From JAQVEB01 sp028698105 (GTDB taxonomy: Bacteria > Bacteroidota > Bacteroidia > Bacteroidales > Dysgonomonadaceae), in NCBI GenBank assembly GCA_964293155.1, contig CAXYYA010000013.1:1-64000 (forward strand): a stretch of DNA of 64,000 nt, in the 5' to 3' direction. The notes below the pieces were generated by a model. It ran no database searches. It saw nothing but the letters and a program-made list of their open reading frames with translations, and was not told the DNA's origin. This document shows, in pieces, positions 42,834 to 51,313 of the stretch. Every line of letters starts with the position of its first letter. The first letter of the stretch is position 1. Made by a program: the position numbers and the translations under genes.

Positions 42834-43670
42834 TTATTTTGTTTTCTTTAGCCATTCATCTGCTATTGCAGCGTCGTATCCCAGCGTTTTCGCTTTCTCG
42901 AAATCGGCTTTGGCCGCCAACTTGTCGTATTGTTCCAACCTCACGCGTCCGCGTAAAAAATAGAAGTACGGGTTTTCCCGCTCGTTGGGTTCTGCGGCGC
43001 GAAGATCAGCCGACGCCTTGAATATCTGATCGGTATTCACGTAACACTCGGCCCTGTTCAGATAGATTGCCGATGTCACGTTCGCGCCTCTATCAATGAG
43101 TTTAGTGTACACTTTCTCGGCATCGGCCCAGTTATCATCGAGTTTGTAAACCAAGGCTTTGCTCAACAAAGAATACAGGTTATCGGGATCGAGTTGCCAG
43201 GCTTTGTTGAAATCTTCCTCGGCGCTTTTCCTGTCTTTGGCTTCCAAATACAACAATCCCCTACGGTAATATGCCTGTATGTTGGCCGGATCGAGCCGGA
43301 GGATTTCGTTGTAATCGAGCATGGCATCTTCGTACTTATTCATATCGCAAAGCAAAGCTGCCCGGTTATGCAACGCCAATGTAGCGTCGGGGAAGCGGCT
43401 CAATGCCGCGGTAAATGAAATGTACGCATCGTTATACCGACCGAGTTGTCGTTGGATGACCCCCAAACTCATCAACAATGCGGCGTTATTTTCATTGGCA
43501 GGCTCCAATTTCATCGCTCGTTGAAGGGCAAACTCCGCACTGTCTAAACGATTCGCCTCCATATAATCGGCAGATTTCAGTATCCATTGTTGATACGTTT
43601 GCGATTGCGCCGATATCAAAACGACACAAAAAAAAGCAAAAAAAGTCAAATAAAACTTCATAATCTTCAA
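42834..43670 (-). CDS. Secreted TPR protein
   Basis: A 278-residue periplasmic protein with a signal peptide (FAFFCVVLISAQSQ) and at least six tetratricopeptide repeats covering nearly all the mature protein, for example NAALLMSLGVIQRQLGRYNDAYISFTAAL, ALHNRAALLCDMNKYEDAMLDYNEI and AYYRRGLLYLEAKDRKSAEEDFNKA. An ATG three codons later is an alternative start. It probably acts as a scaffold. It is followed by the DUF1080 gene and diverges from mscS. Confidence 0.8.
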   Translation of the reverse strand: MKIMKFYLTFFAFFCVVLISAQSQTYQQWILKSADYMEANRLDSAEFALQRAMKLEPANENNAALLMSLGVIQRQLGRYNDAYISFTAALSRFPDATLALHNRAALLCDMNKYEDAMLDYNEILRLDPANIQAYYRRGLLYLEAKDRKSAEEDFNKAWQLDPDNLYSLLSKALVYKLDDNWADAEKVYTKLIDRGANVTSAIYLNRAECYVNTDQIFKASADLRAAEPNERENPYFYFLRGRVRLEQYDKLAAKADFEKAKTLGYDAAIADEWLKKTK

Positions 43671-43684
43671 TACTGCAATTGGGA

Positions 43685-43716
43685 TTTCAAAAATAGCTGA
43701 TTTTTATCTAATTTTG
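43685..43716 (+). promoter_or_regulatory. Promoter of the mscS-mutS-like pair
   Basis: TTTC at 43685-43688, a 20-base spacer and TAATTTTG at 43709-43716 fit the -33/-7 pattern, 32 bases before the mscS ATG. Confidence 0.55.
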
Positions 43717-43747
43717 CGCTATCAAATTTATAAAAAAGTAAAAATTA

Positions 43748-44686
43748 ATGCTATTAACTTCTACATTGTTGCAGATTCCCGGGAAAATAATCCAAAGTGA
43801 CTCACTCATCGTAAACAATCAAAACTCTGTTGCAGAACTTATTAAAGAAGGCCGTTTTGAGGATCTTTTAAACAAATTGATAACGTGGGGTATTGATTTT
43901 GCAGGTAAATTGCTGATTGCGCTCGTCATTTTTTTTATCGGAAAATGGCTTATCAAACGGATAAGAAGCGTAGCCGTAAAGCTTGTTTCCAAAAAAGCTA
44001 TGGATCCAACCTTGAAAGGGTTTATGCGCAGCATTTTCGATATTTTACTTTATATCCTCCTGATTCTGCTGATTATTAATGTTGTGGGCACACAAACCGT
44101 GTCACTGGCGGCGTTGATAGGTGCTGTGGGATTGGCCCTTGGATTGGCGGTGAAAGACAATCTCGCGAATTTTGCCGGTGGCGTGATGCTCTTGTTCAAC
44201 AAACCGTTTAAGAGCGGTGAATTTATTGAAGCACAAAATGTTAGCGGAACGGTGGAATCCATTGGGATACTGTACACTACGCTCAAAACATTCGATAACA
44301 AAATGATCTTTATTCCCAACGGGCCGTTATCTACCGGAAATATCGTAAATTATTCCGCACAACGGATTCGCAGGGTTGATCTGACGGCAAGCGTGGACTA
44401 CGGCTCCAATATTGAGCAGGTGAAAAAAATATTGCTGGATATTGCTTACAAACACGATAAAGTTCTCAAAGACCCCGAACCTACCGCCCGAATGACAAAA
44501 ATGAATGACAGTTCCATTGACTTCTCTTTCAGAGTTTGGACGAAAGTAGATGATTACTGGACGGTGAATTTTGACCTGAACGAAGAGATATACAACAAAC
44601 TGAATGAGAATAACCTCAACATTCCTTTCCCGCAACTCACTGTTCACATGGCAAATAACAGTTTGCCGGAGGCAAAAAAAGAATGA
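43748..44686 (+). CDS. mscS: MscS-type small-conductance mechanosensitive channel
   Basis: A 312-residue inner-membrane channel that opens under hypo-osmotic stress. Three membrane helices lie in residues 50-150; the third is the Gly/Ala-rich pore helix AALIGAVGLALGLAVKDNLANFAGGVMLLF. The beta domain follows with KPFKSGEFIE, NVSGTVESIGILYTTLKTFDNKMIFIPNG and the conserved NGPLSTGNIVNYS. The C-terminus ends in a normal MscS cytoplasmic domain. Its stop overlaps the next start by four bases (ATGA). Confidence 0.92.
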   Translation: MLLTSTLLQIPGKIIQSDSLIVNNQNSVAELIKEGRFEDLLNKLITWGIDFAGKLLIALVIFFIGKWLIKRIRSVAVKLVSKKAMDPTLKGFMRSIFDILLYILLILLIINVVGTQTVSLAALIGAVGLALGLAVKDNLANFAGGVMLLFNKPFKSGEFIEAQNVSGTVESIGILYTTLKTFDNKMIFIPNGPLSTGNIVNYSAQRIRRVDLTASVDYGSNIEQVKKILLDIAYKHDKVLKDPEPTARMTKMNDSSIDFSFRVWTKVDDYWTVNFDLNEEIYNKLNENNLNIPFPQLTVHMANNSLPEAKKE

Positions 44687-46473
44687 CAACGGAAGACAGA
44701 ATTCGCTCGTACGAAGCTTTAGCCGACAAGAGTAAAAAAACGATCGGGCAACTAAAGAAACAAATTTACGCCAATGGCACTTTGCGGCTTGTTTTCTTCG
44801 TAACGGCTCTTGTTTCCATCTATTTTTTTGCGGGCAATTTACCGTTCCTCCTTTTAATCGTGCTGGCGACAGCCATCGTTTTTGCGCTGCTGCTCAAAAG
44901 GCACAACGCGCTGGCCGATAAAAAAGAATCCGCAGAAATACAACAATCTATCGCGGGGAACGAGTTACAAGCGTTCCGTCATGATTTTTCAGCATTTGAC
45001 GGTGCTCTCGAAAAGACAGATCCCTCCCACCCATTCAGTTTCGATTTGGATATTTTTGGAGAACGATCTGTATTTCAACAGATAAACCGAACTGCATTAT
45101 CAATTGGGAAAGAAAAACTGGCCGGTATTTTTCAACATCCGCTCACTGATGCTTCCGCAATTTTACAAAAACAACAAGCCATATCGGAACTGAGCAAAAA
45201 AGAGGATTTCACGCTGAACTTCAGAACGATCGGACAAAAAATCTCCTTTTCCGGCTCCGGCAATAATTTATCAGTTCCGCCGGTGAAAGACAACGCATTA
45301 TCCGATAGCTTTTTTTGGAAAGCAGCCCTTTGGGCGATACCTCTCATTTATCTTTTTGTCATCGTTTTGTGGTTTATGGGAACGATTTCGGGTGGAATAT
45401 TTATCCTTCTGTATATTTTCACGCTGGGGTTGTCGGTAATTCCGATGAAGAAAGTAAGAGCCGTTTGGCAGACTTTCGACAAAAAGTCAAAAACTTTATA
45501 TGCTTATGCCGATCTGTTTGCCCTCGTCGAAAGTGAATCGTTTGAAACCTCTCTGTTACAAAAACTTCAACTCACGTTGCAACAAACACACGCCTCAAAA
45601 GCCATAAAAGAGCTTTCGGGGCATAGCCGCAACCTGGATGTCGGCTTCACGCTGGCCATTCTTTTGTTAAATCCGCCGCTGTTGTGGACTACACGCTACG
45701 CGATAAAAATTGAGCAATGGATCAGGAAGTACGGTGCTGAAACCGGTAAATGGTTTTCTGTTTTAGCCGAAACCGACGCACTTATTTCCCTCAGCACATT
45801 TGCTCTCAACCATCCACAATACACATATCCCGAAATAGCGCAAAACGAGTTTTGTTTTAAGGGCGAAGGTTTGGGACATCCGCTTATTCAGAGAGGAAAA
45901 TGCATTGAAAACGATTTGGATGTTTCGCGAAAGCCGTTTTTTATGATCGTTACAGGGGCCAATATGGCCGGAAAAAGCACCTATTTGCGCACCGTAGGTG
46001 TAAATCACGTGCTGGCATCCATAGGCGCGCCGGTGTACGCGAAAAAACTCACATTCTCTCCCGGCCATCTGTTAACCAATCTGCGTACGGCAGACTCGCT
46101 GGTAAACAGCGAATCCTATTTTTTCGCTGAACTAAAGCGGCTTAAAATGATCATTGACCGGCTGGAATCGGGAGAAAAGAACCTTTTTATCGTATTGGAT
46201 GAAATCTTAAAAGGAACCAATTCCGAAGACAAGCAGAAAGGCTCGTTGGCACTGATGAAACGATTGGTGCATTTGGAAGGAAACGGGATCATCGCGACTC
46301 ACGATTTAACGTTAGGCGATCTGGAAAAGCAATATCCTTCGGAAATAAAAAACTATCATTTCGACGCCACCATACAGGGCGACACCCTTTCTTTCGATTA
46401 CCGCTTGCGCGAAGGAATCGCCAAAAACATGAACGCGAGTTTCCTGATGCGAAAAATGGGGATAACGGAATAA
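44683..46473 (+). CDS. Membrane-anchored MutS domain V-like ATPase
   Basis: A 596-residue protein combining membrane helices with a MutS-type ATPase. Two hydrophobic pairs lie at about 30-70 and 205-250. The C-terminal ATPase has Walker A GANMAGKSTYLRT (K431), KRLKMIIDRLESGEKNLFIVLDEILKGTNSEDK for Walker B and signature, and the switch THDLTLGDLE. It lacks the MutS mismatch-recognition and clamp domains, so it is not a canonical repair protein. Such MutS-related membrane proteins are common in Bacteroidetes, function unknown. Translationally coupled to mscS. Confidence 0.8.
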   Translation: MTTEDRIRSYEALADKSKKTIGQLKKQIYANGTLRLVFFVTALVSIYFFAGNLPFLLLIVLATAIVFALLLKRHNALADKKESAEIQQSIAGNELQAFRHDFSAFDGALEKTDPSHPFSFDLDIFGERSVFQQINRTALSIGKEKLAGIFQHPLTDASAILQKQQAISELSKKEDFTLNFRTIGQKISFSGSGNNLSVPPVKDNALSDSFFWKAALWAIPLIYLFVIVLWFMGTISGGIFILLYIFTLGLSVIPMKKVRAVWQTFDKKSKTLYAYADLFALVESESFETSLLQKLQLTLQQTHASKAIKELSGHSRNLDVGFTLAILLLNPPLLWTTRYAIKIEQWIRKYGAETGKWFSVLAETDALISLSTFALNHPQYTYPEIAQNEFCFKGEGLGHPLIQRGKCIENDLDVSRKPFFMIVTGANMAGKSTYLRTVGVNHVLASIGAPVYAKKLTFSPGHLLTNLRTADSLVNSESYFFAELKRLKMIIDRLESGEKNLFIVLDEILKGTNSEDKQKGSLALMKRLVHLEGNGIIATHDLTLGDLEKQYPSEIKNYHFDATIQGDTLSFDYRLREGIAKNMNASFLMRKMGITE

Positions 46474-46510
46474 AAAACACATCAGACCGGATTTTTTAAA
46501 AAAATATACA

Positions 46511-46530
46511 TATATTTGAGGAATTTCCTC
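46511..46530 (+). promoter_or_regulatory. Promoter and overlapping dyad of the regulator gene
   Basis: TATATTTG (46511-46518) is overlapped by the palindrome GAGGAA-T-TTCCTC (46518-46530), placed at the expected transcription start and a candidate autoregulatory operator. Confidence 0.4.
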
Positions 46531-46566
46531 CGATAGCTGCGCTATTTGAACAAAACGGTCTGCATC

Positions 46567-47727
46567 ATGATTAAAGTATTGCTTCTCATTGATTACTCAA
46601 GCGAGTTTAGCCGCAGGGTGTTGCGTGGGTTAATTCAATATTCCAAAGAGCATGGCCCCTGGATATTTTACCGGTTACCATCCTATTATAAAGCATTATA
46701 CGGCAAGGAAGGTATCGTTCAATGGGCAAAAGAGTGGCATGCCGATGCGATTATCGCCCGTTGGGACCACGAAGGTACCGATTTGCTGAAGACCCTGAAT
46801 ATTCCGGTTATCCTGCAAAATTATAAAGACCGAAGCGAATATTTTTCCAATTTAACCGGAGATTACATTGGAACCGGAGAAATGGCCGCTCAGTTTTTCG
46901 TTAAAAGACGATACACCAATTTCGCGTTTTACGGGAACAAAGGCGTGGTTTGGTCGAGAGAAAGAGCGGAAGGATTCAGAAAAGCAGTGGAAAAATCCGG
47001 CGGAAACTACTATTATTTCGAAAGCGAAAATTTGAGTGGAGAACAATGGAGCAGCAGCCATATTCAGCTGGACGACTGGCTTTTATCGCTCCCCAAGCCC
47101 GTTGGTCTGTTTGCATGCGACGATAGTTTCGCACTTCAGGTTTCCGAGATTTGTAAAATTAACAACATTAAAATACCCGAAGAAATTTCGTTATTGGGCG
47201 TGGATAACGACGAGTTGATCTGTAATTTGTCCGATCCGCCCATTTCTTCTATCGTGCTGGATGTGGAGAAAGGCGGTTACGAAGCGGGACGATTATTGAA
47301 TCGCCTGATCACGGCAGAAAAAAAAGAACCTTTCAACATCATTATCAACCCGATAAGGTTCGAACTGCGAAAATCAACCGAGAAATACGCTATTTCCAAC
47401 GACTATATCTCTAAAGTGGTGAATCACATTGAAGACAATTTCACCGCCGAAATCAACATTGAGACACTGACCCGTTTCGTTCCGCTATCGCGGCGCAATT
47501 TGGAAGTAAAATTCAAACAAGAGATGGGAACTTCCATTTATCAGTTTATACTGAATTGCCGGATCGAATTCTTCGCACATTTGCTGCTGACTACCGACAA
47601 GCCCTTGTTTGATTTGGCGCTTGAATCGGGTTTTAATGATTGTAAAAACATTTCCCGTATTTTTAAAAAATTCAAAGGACTTACTCCGTTGGAATACCGG
47701 CAAAAATACAATCATCGGAAGATTTGA
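46567..47727 (+). CDS. XylR-type AraC family regulator of the PUL
   Basis: A 386-residue transcription factor. The N-terminal 270 residues are a LacI/periplasmic-binding-protein-like sugar sensor (IKVLLLIDYSSEFSRRVLRGLIQYSKEHGPW, FAFYGNKGVVWSRERAEGF, VGLFACDDSFALQVSEIC, SLLGVDNDELICNLSDPPISSI). The C-terminal 100 residues are an AraC helix-turn-helix pair (LTRFVPLSRRNLEVKFKQEMGTSIYQFILNCR, FDLALESGFNDCKNISRIFKKFKGLTPLEYRQ). The same layout is found in xylose regulator XylR. The ATG at 46567 is preferred over a TTG seven codons earlier. It lies directly before the sugar-uptake operon. Confidence 0.9.
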   Translation: MIKVLLLIDYSSEFSRRVLRGLIQYSKEHGPWIFYRLPSYYKALYGKEGIVQWAKEWHADAIIARWDHEGTDLLKTLNIPVILQNYKDRSEYFSNLTGDYIGTGEMAAQFFVKRRYTNFAFYGNKGVVWSRERAEGFRKAVEKSGGNYYYFESENLSGEQWSSSHIQLDDWLLSLPKPVGLFACDDSFALQVSEICKINNIKIPEEISLLGVDNDELICNLSDPPISSIVLDVEKGGYEAGRLLNRLITAEKKEPFNIIINPIRFELRKSTEKYAISNDYISKVVNHIEDNFTAEINIETLTRFVPLSRRNLEVKFKQEMGTSIYQFILNCRIEFFAHLLLTTDKPLFDLALESGFNDCKNISRIFKKFKGLTPLEYRQKYNHRKI

Positions 47728-47728
47728 C

Positions 47729-47760
47729 GTTTTTTGAAGACCGATATTCGTTTTTTTAAG
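47729..47760 (+). promoter_or_regulatory. Paired GTTTTTTGA-like elements before the sugar permease
   Basis: GTTTTTTGA (47729-47737) and GTTTTTTTAAG (47750-47760) lie 21 bases apart upstream of a TATCTTTG -7 element (47783-47790). A matching GTTTTTTGAG pair precedes susC, suggesting common control by the adjacent XylR-type regulator. Confidence 0.35.
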
Positions 47761-47827
47761 TTATTTGAAGAGTTATAAAAAGTATCTTTGCACTGTTATC
47801 AATTTTAAATCCTTAATTTTTAATAAG

Positions 47828-49198
47828 ATGCAAATAAATTCGTCCGGAGAAAACACCGGAAACAAGCGCACCACGTTGTACGCCATGATCATTTTGGCGC
47901 TGCTTTTTTTTATATTCGGATTGGTATCGTGGGTAAATACCATATTAATCCCCTATTTTAAGATAACGTGCGAACTGTCGCGTGTTCAGTCTTATTTGGT
48001 GACGTTTGCGTTTTACATTGCCTATCTCGTTATGGCAATCCCGTCTTCTGTTCTGCTCAATAAAATAGGATACAAGAAAGGCATGATGTTCGGCTTGTGG
48101 TCTATGGCCTTGGGTGCATTTCTTTTTGTTCCGGCCGCATATTGGCGCACGTATCAAATTTTTCTTGTAGGACTTTTTCTGTTTGGCATCGGTTTGGCTA
48201 TTCTGCAATCGGCTGCCAATCCGTATGTTACCATTATCGGGCCTCGCGAAAGTGCGGCAAAACGATTCAGTATCGTAGGCACGGGAAATAAATTGGCGGG
48301 CATTATCGCTAACCTGATATTCGCTGCCGTGGTTATCCGCGAATCCGATAAAGTATTGATGAAACAGATTGAAAACGGGGCATTTACAGGTGATGCCTTA
48401 ACCACGGCTTTAGACGAATTGGTTCGTGGTGTTATGATGCCGTACTTCATCTTAGGGGTTATTTTGTTTCTTTTCGGTATTGTGGTGCGTTATTCCGTGT
48501 TGCCGGAATTAGATGCAAAAGTATTGAATAAAAGCACGTTGGATGATGAGAACTCGCGAAAATCAATTTTTCAATATCCGGCGTTGATTCTCGGCGTTAT
48601 TGCCATGTTTTTTCACATCGGCACCCAAATGATCTCACTGGCAACAATCATTGATTACGCCGGAACGATGGGTTTAGGGCTGGAAGGGCCGGCTCAGAAC
48701 TTTCCATCGTACACCATGTCGTTTACGTTTCTGGGATACATACTGGGAATTATCCTTATCCCGAAATACGTGGATCAGCGAATTGCACTCTTTGTGAGCG
48801 CTTCACTGAATTTGATCTTATCATTTTTGTTGATATTCGTTTCAGGACCGGTGAGACTGCTCGGCATGAATACCGATATATCCATTTGGTTTTTGGTTTT
48901 AATGGGGCTTCCCAATGCATTATTATACGCCGGAATATGGCCACTGGCTATCAACGGATTAGGGAAATTGACGAATCTCGGATCGGCTTTCCTCGTGATG
49001 GCATTATGCGGCAGCGCTGTTTTTCCGTTAGTATTCGGTTATATCGTGGAATCGAATATGGGTTTCGCCGATTCGGCTTTCCATGCTATGAAGCTCGCTT
49101 ATTGGATACTGGTACCCTGTTTCGCATATATAATATGGTATGCGGGGCAAGGATATAAAATTAGCAGTTGGAAACCATTGACAAATAAAAAGATATGA
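47828..49198 (+). CDS. Sugar MFS permease, FucP/NagP-like
   Basis: A 456-residue, twelve-helix major facilitator transporter of the fucose/glucose/N-acetylglucosamine proton symporter group. Visible family features are FFIFGLVSWVNTILIPYF in the first helix, LGAFLFVPAAYWRTYQIFLVGLFLFGIGLAILQSAANPYVTIIGP, and the matching second-half helix NALLYAGIWPLAINGLG. The ATG at 47828 is chosen because it opens the protein near the first helix. Its stop overlaps nagA by four bases, so its substrate is probably N-acetylglucosamine (NagP-like); fucose uptake is less likely here. Confidence 0.82.
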   Translation: MQINSSGENTGNKRTTLYAMIILALLFFIFGLVSWVNTILIPYFKITCELSRVQSYLVTFAFYIAYLVMAIPSSVLLNKIGYKKGMMFGLWSMALGAFLFVPAAYWRTYQIFLVGLFLFGIGLAILQSAANPYVTIIGPRESAAKRFSIVGTGNKLAGIIANLIFAAVVIRESDKVLMKQIENGAFTGDALTTALDELVRGVMMPYFILGVILFLFGIVVRYSVLPELDAKVLNKSTLDDENSRKSIFQYPALILGVIAMFFHIGTQMISLATIIDYAGTMGLGLEGPAQNFPSYTMSFTFLGYILGIILIPKYVDQRIALFVSASLNLILSFLLIFVSGPVRLLGMNTDISIWFLVLMGLPNALLYAGIWPLAINGLGKLTNLGSAFLVMALCGSAVFPLVFGYIVESNMGFADSAFHAMKLAYWILVPCFAYIIWYAGQGYKISSWKPLTNKKI

Positions 49199-50385
49199 AT
49201 AAAAGATTGATCATACAAAACGCAAGAATTATTTTGCCCGATTCCGTTGAGGAAGGCGTAAGCGTTGTCTGCGAGGGAAAAACAATAACGGACATCAAAA
49301 AAAATGACGAAATCGTTATCGCAGATACTGACAGCGTTATAGATGCCCATAACAAGTATGTATCATCGGGATTTATTGATATCCACACACACGGCGGAGG
49401 CGGGCACGATTTTATGGACGGAACCGTGGATGCCTATTTAGGAGCAGCTGAAACTCATGCCAGATACGGAACCGTTGCCCTGCTTCCAACTACACTGACA
49501 AGCACTTTTGAAGAGCTTATGAACACATTTGCCGTGTATAGGGAAGCCGTTAAACAGAACACGAAAGGCGCGAAATTCCTTGGACTGCATCTCGAAGGGC
49601 CTTACTTCGCTTACAATCAGCGCGGAGCACAGGATCCAAAATATCTTAGAAACCCGGAACCCGATGAATACAATAAGATCATGGACGCTTCCGACGACAT
49701 CGTGCGTTGGAGCCTTGCCCCCGAACTGCCCGGAGCGTTTGATTTCGGAAAAGTGCTGGCTTCGAGAAATATCCTTCCCTCTATCGCGCACAGCGACGCT
49801 ATTTACGAAGAAGTCTTCGATGCATTTAAGGCCGGGTTTACCCACGTAACCCATCTGTATTCGGCCATGTCAACCGTTACCCGCAGAAATGCATTTCGCT
49901 ACGCGGGTGTGTTGGAAGCAGCTTATCTTATTGATGATATGACGGTTGAGATTATTGCCGATGGCGTGCATCTCCCGAAATCGCTTCTGCAATTTGTGTA
50001 CAAATTTAAAGGTTCCGACAAAACAGCCTTGTGCACCGACTCAATGCGCGGAGCCGGAATGCCTGATGGCGAATCCATTCTGGGAAGCCTGGGTAAAGGA
50101 CAAAAAGTAATTATCGAAGACGGTGTGGCCAAATTACCCGACCGCACGGCTTTCGCCGGAAGTGTGGCGACTACCGACAGGTTGGTTAGAACAATGATAG
50201 AAACAGCCGAAGTTCCACTGGTAGAAGCCGTTAAAATGATGACGCTAACGCCGGCACGTATTCTGAAAATAGATAAAAACAAGGGTTCCGTCGCAATCGG
50301 TAAAGATGCCGATCTGGTAATTTTTGATCAACATATAAATGTCTCACACACAATAGTCGAAGGAAATGTCGTATATGGAAACTAA
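49195..50385 (+). CDS. nagA: N-acetylglucosamine-6-phosphate deacetylase
   Basis: A 396-residue cytosolic amidohydrolase producing glucosamine-6-phosphate and acetate. The metal-binding HTH is in GFIDIHTHGGGGHDFMDG, the substrate loop in HLEGPYFAYNQRGAQDP, ligand His residues in AHSDA and THLYSAMS, and the catalytic Asp in CTDSMRGAGMPDG. The product feeds NagB immediately downstream. The start overlaps the permease stop (ATGA), and the 3' end overlaps nagB. Confidence 0.95.
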   Translation: MNKRLIIQNARIILPDSVEEGVSVVCEGKTITDIKKNDEIVIADTDSVIDAHNKYVSSGFIDIHTHGGGGHDFMDGTVDAYLGAAETHARYGTVALLPTTLTSTFEELMNTFAVYREAVKQNTKGAKFLGLHLEGPYFAYNQRGAQDPKYLRNPEPDEYNKIMDASDDIVRWSLAPELPGAFDFGKVLASRNILPSIAHSDAIYEEVFDAFKAGFTHVTHLYSAMSTVTRRNAFRYAGVLEAAYLIDDMTVEIIADGVHLPKSLLQFVYKFKGSDKTALCTDSMRGAGMPDGESILGSLGKGQKVIIEDGVAKLPDRTAFAGSVATTDRLVRTMIETAEVPLVEAVKMMTLTPARILKIDKNKGSVAIGKDADLVIFDQHINVSHTIVEGNVVYGN

Positions 50386-51163
50386 CACAGCTATCAGCAC
50401 GTTCAAAAGCGGGAAAATGGAAGTGAATATTTTTCCTGCTAAGGACGAAATGGGTAAAGCAGCAGCAAAAGATGTATCTGAAGCCATTCGGGAACTGCTT
50501 GAAAAAAAGGAGGAGATTAATATGATTTTTGCAGCGGCGCCGTCGCAAGACGAAGTCCTGAAATATCTTACAGCCGACAAATCCATTCCATGGAACAGAA
50601 TCAACGCTTTTCACATGGACGAGTACATCGGCCTTGAAAAAGATGCACCACAGAGTTTCGGCAATTATCTGAAAGAGAGAATATTCGAAAAAGTGCCTTT
50701 CAAGAGCGTCCATTATATAAACGGAGCGTCGTCAGACATTCCTTCGGAATGCGAAAAATACACGCAACTGTTAAGGGATAATCCCGTTGATATTGTATGT
50801 CTGGGAATAGGCGAAAACGGGCATATCGCTTTTAACGACCCATCGGTGGCTGATTTTAACGATAAAAAACTTGTGAAAGAGGTGCTGTTGGAGCAAGTTT
50901 GCCGTCAGCAACAAGTAAACGATAACTGTTTCGCATCACTCGACCTGGTACCGTTAAAAGCCATCACACTTACCATCCCCGCCCTGATGAGAGCAAAATA
51001 CATGTTTTGTTCCGTTCCTTCAAAATTTAAAGCAAATGCCGTTTACAACACCCTGTACGGAAAAATAAGCGAAGAATGCCCTGCGAGTATTTTAAGAACT
51101 AAAGAAAACACCATCCTTTACTTGGATAAAGATAGCGCCTATTTATTGAATACCACCCAATAA
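50375..51163 (+). CDS. nagB: Glucosamine-6-phosphate deaminase
   Basis: A 262-residue enzyme converting glucosamine-6-phosphate to fructose-6-phosphate and ammonia. Family motifs are FHMDEYIGL, CLGIGENGHIAFNDPS and VPLKAITLTIPALMRA. The ATG at 50375 has an AAGGAA eight bases before it and is preferred; an ATG three codons upstream (50366) has poorer spacing. Either overlaps nagA, so the genes are coupled. Confidence 0.93.
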   Translation: METNTAISTFKSGKMEVNIFPAKDEMGKAAAKDVSEAIRELLEKKEEINMIFAAAPSQDEVLKYLTADKSIPWNRINAFHMDEYIGLEKDAPQSFGNYLKERIFEKVPFKSVHYINGASSDIPSECEKYTQLLRDNPVDIVCLGIGENGHIAFNDPSVADFNDKKLVKEVLLEQVCRQQQVNDNCFASLDLVPLKAITLTIPALMRAKYMFCSVPSKFKANAVYNTLYGKISEECPASILRTKENTILYLDKDSAYLLNTTQ

Positions 51164-51167
51164 TTGC

Positions 51168-51228
51168 GTTTTTTGAGTATAAGTGTACGCAAATAAGTGT
51201 TTTTTGAGCGAAAAGTGCGTTACTTTTG
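51168..51228 (+). promoter_or_regulatory. susC promoter with two GTTTTTTGAG elements
   Basis: GTTTTTTGAG occurs at 51168-51177 and 51199-51208, 31 bases apart (three helical turns), each followed by a further AAGTG-like run. A TACTTTTG -7 element is at 51221-51228. The lack of a normally spaced -33 suggests activator dependence. Confidence 0.4.
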
Positions 51229-51313
51229 TAACATTAGAAAATGTTAGGAAACATTACTTATTCTGAATGTTATTAAAAAATCTATTTCAAACGTAAAAAT
51301 TAATGAATCTCAC

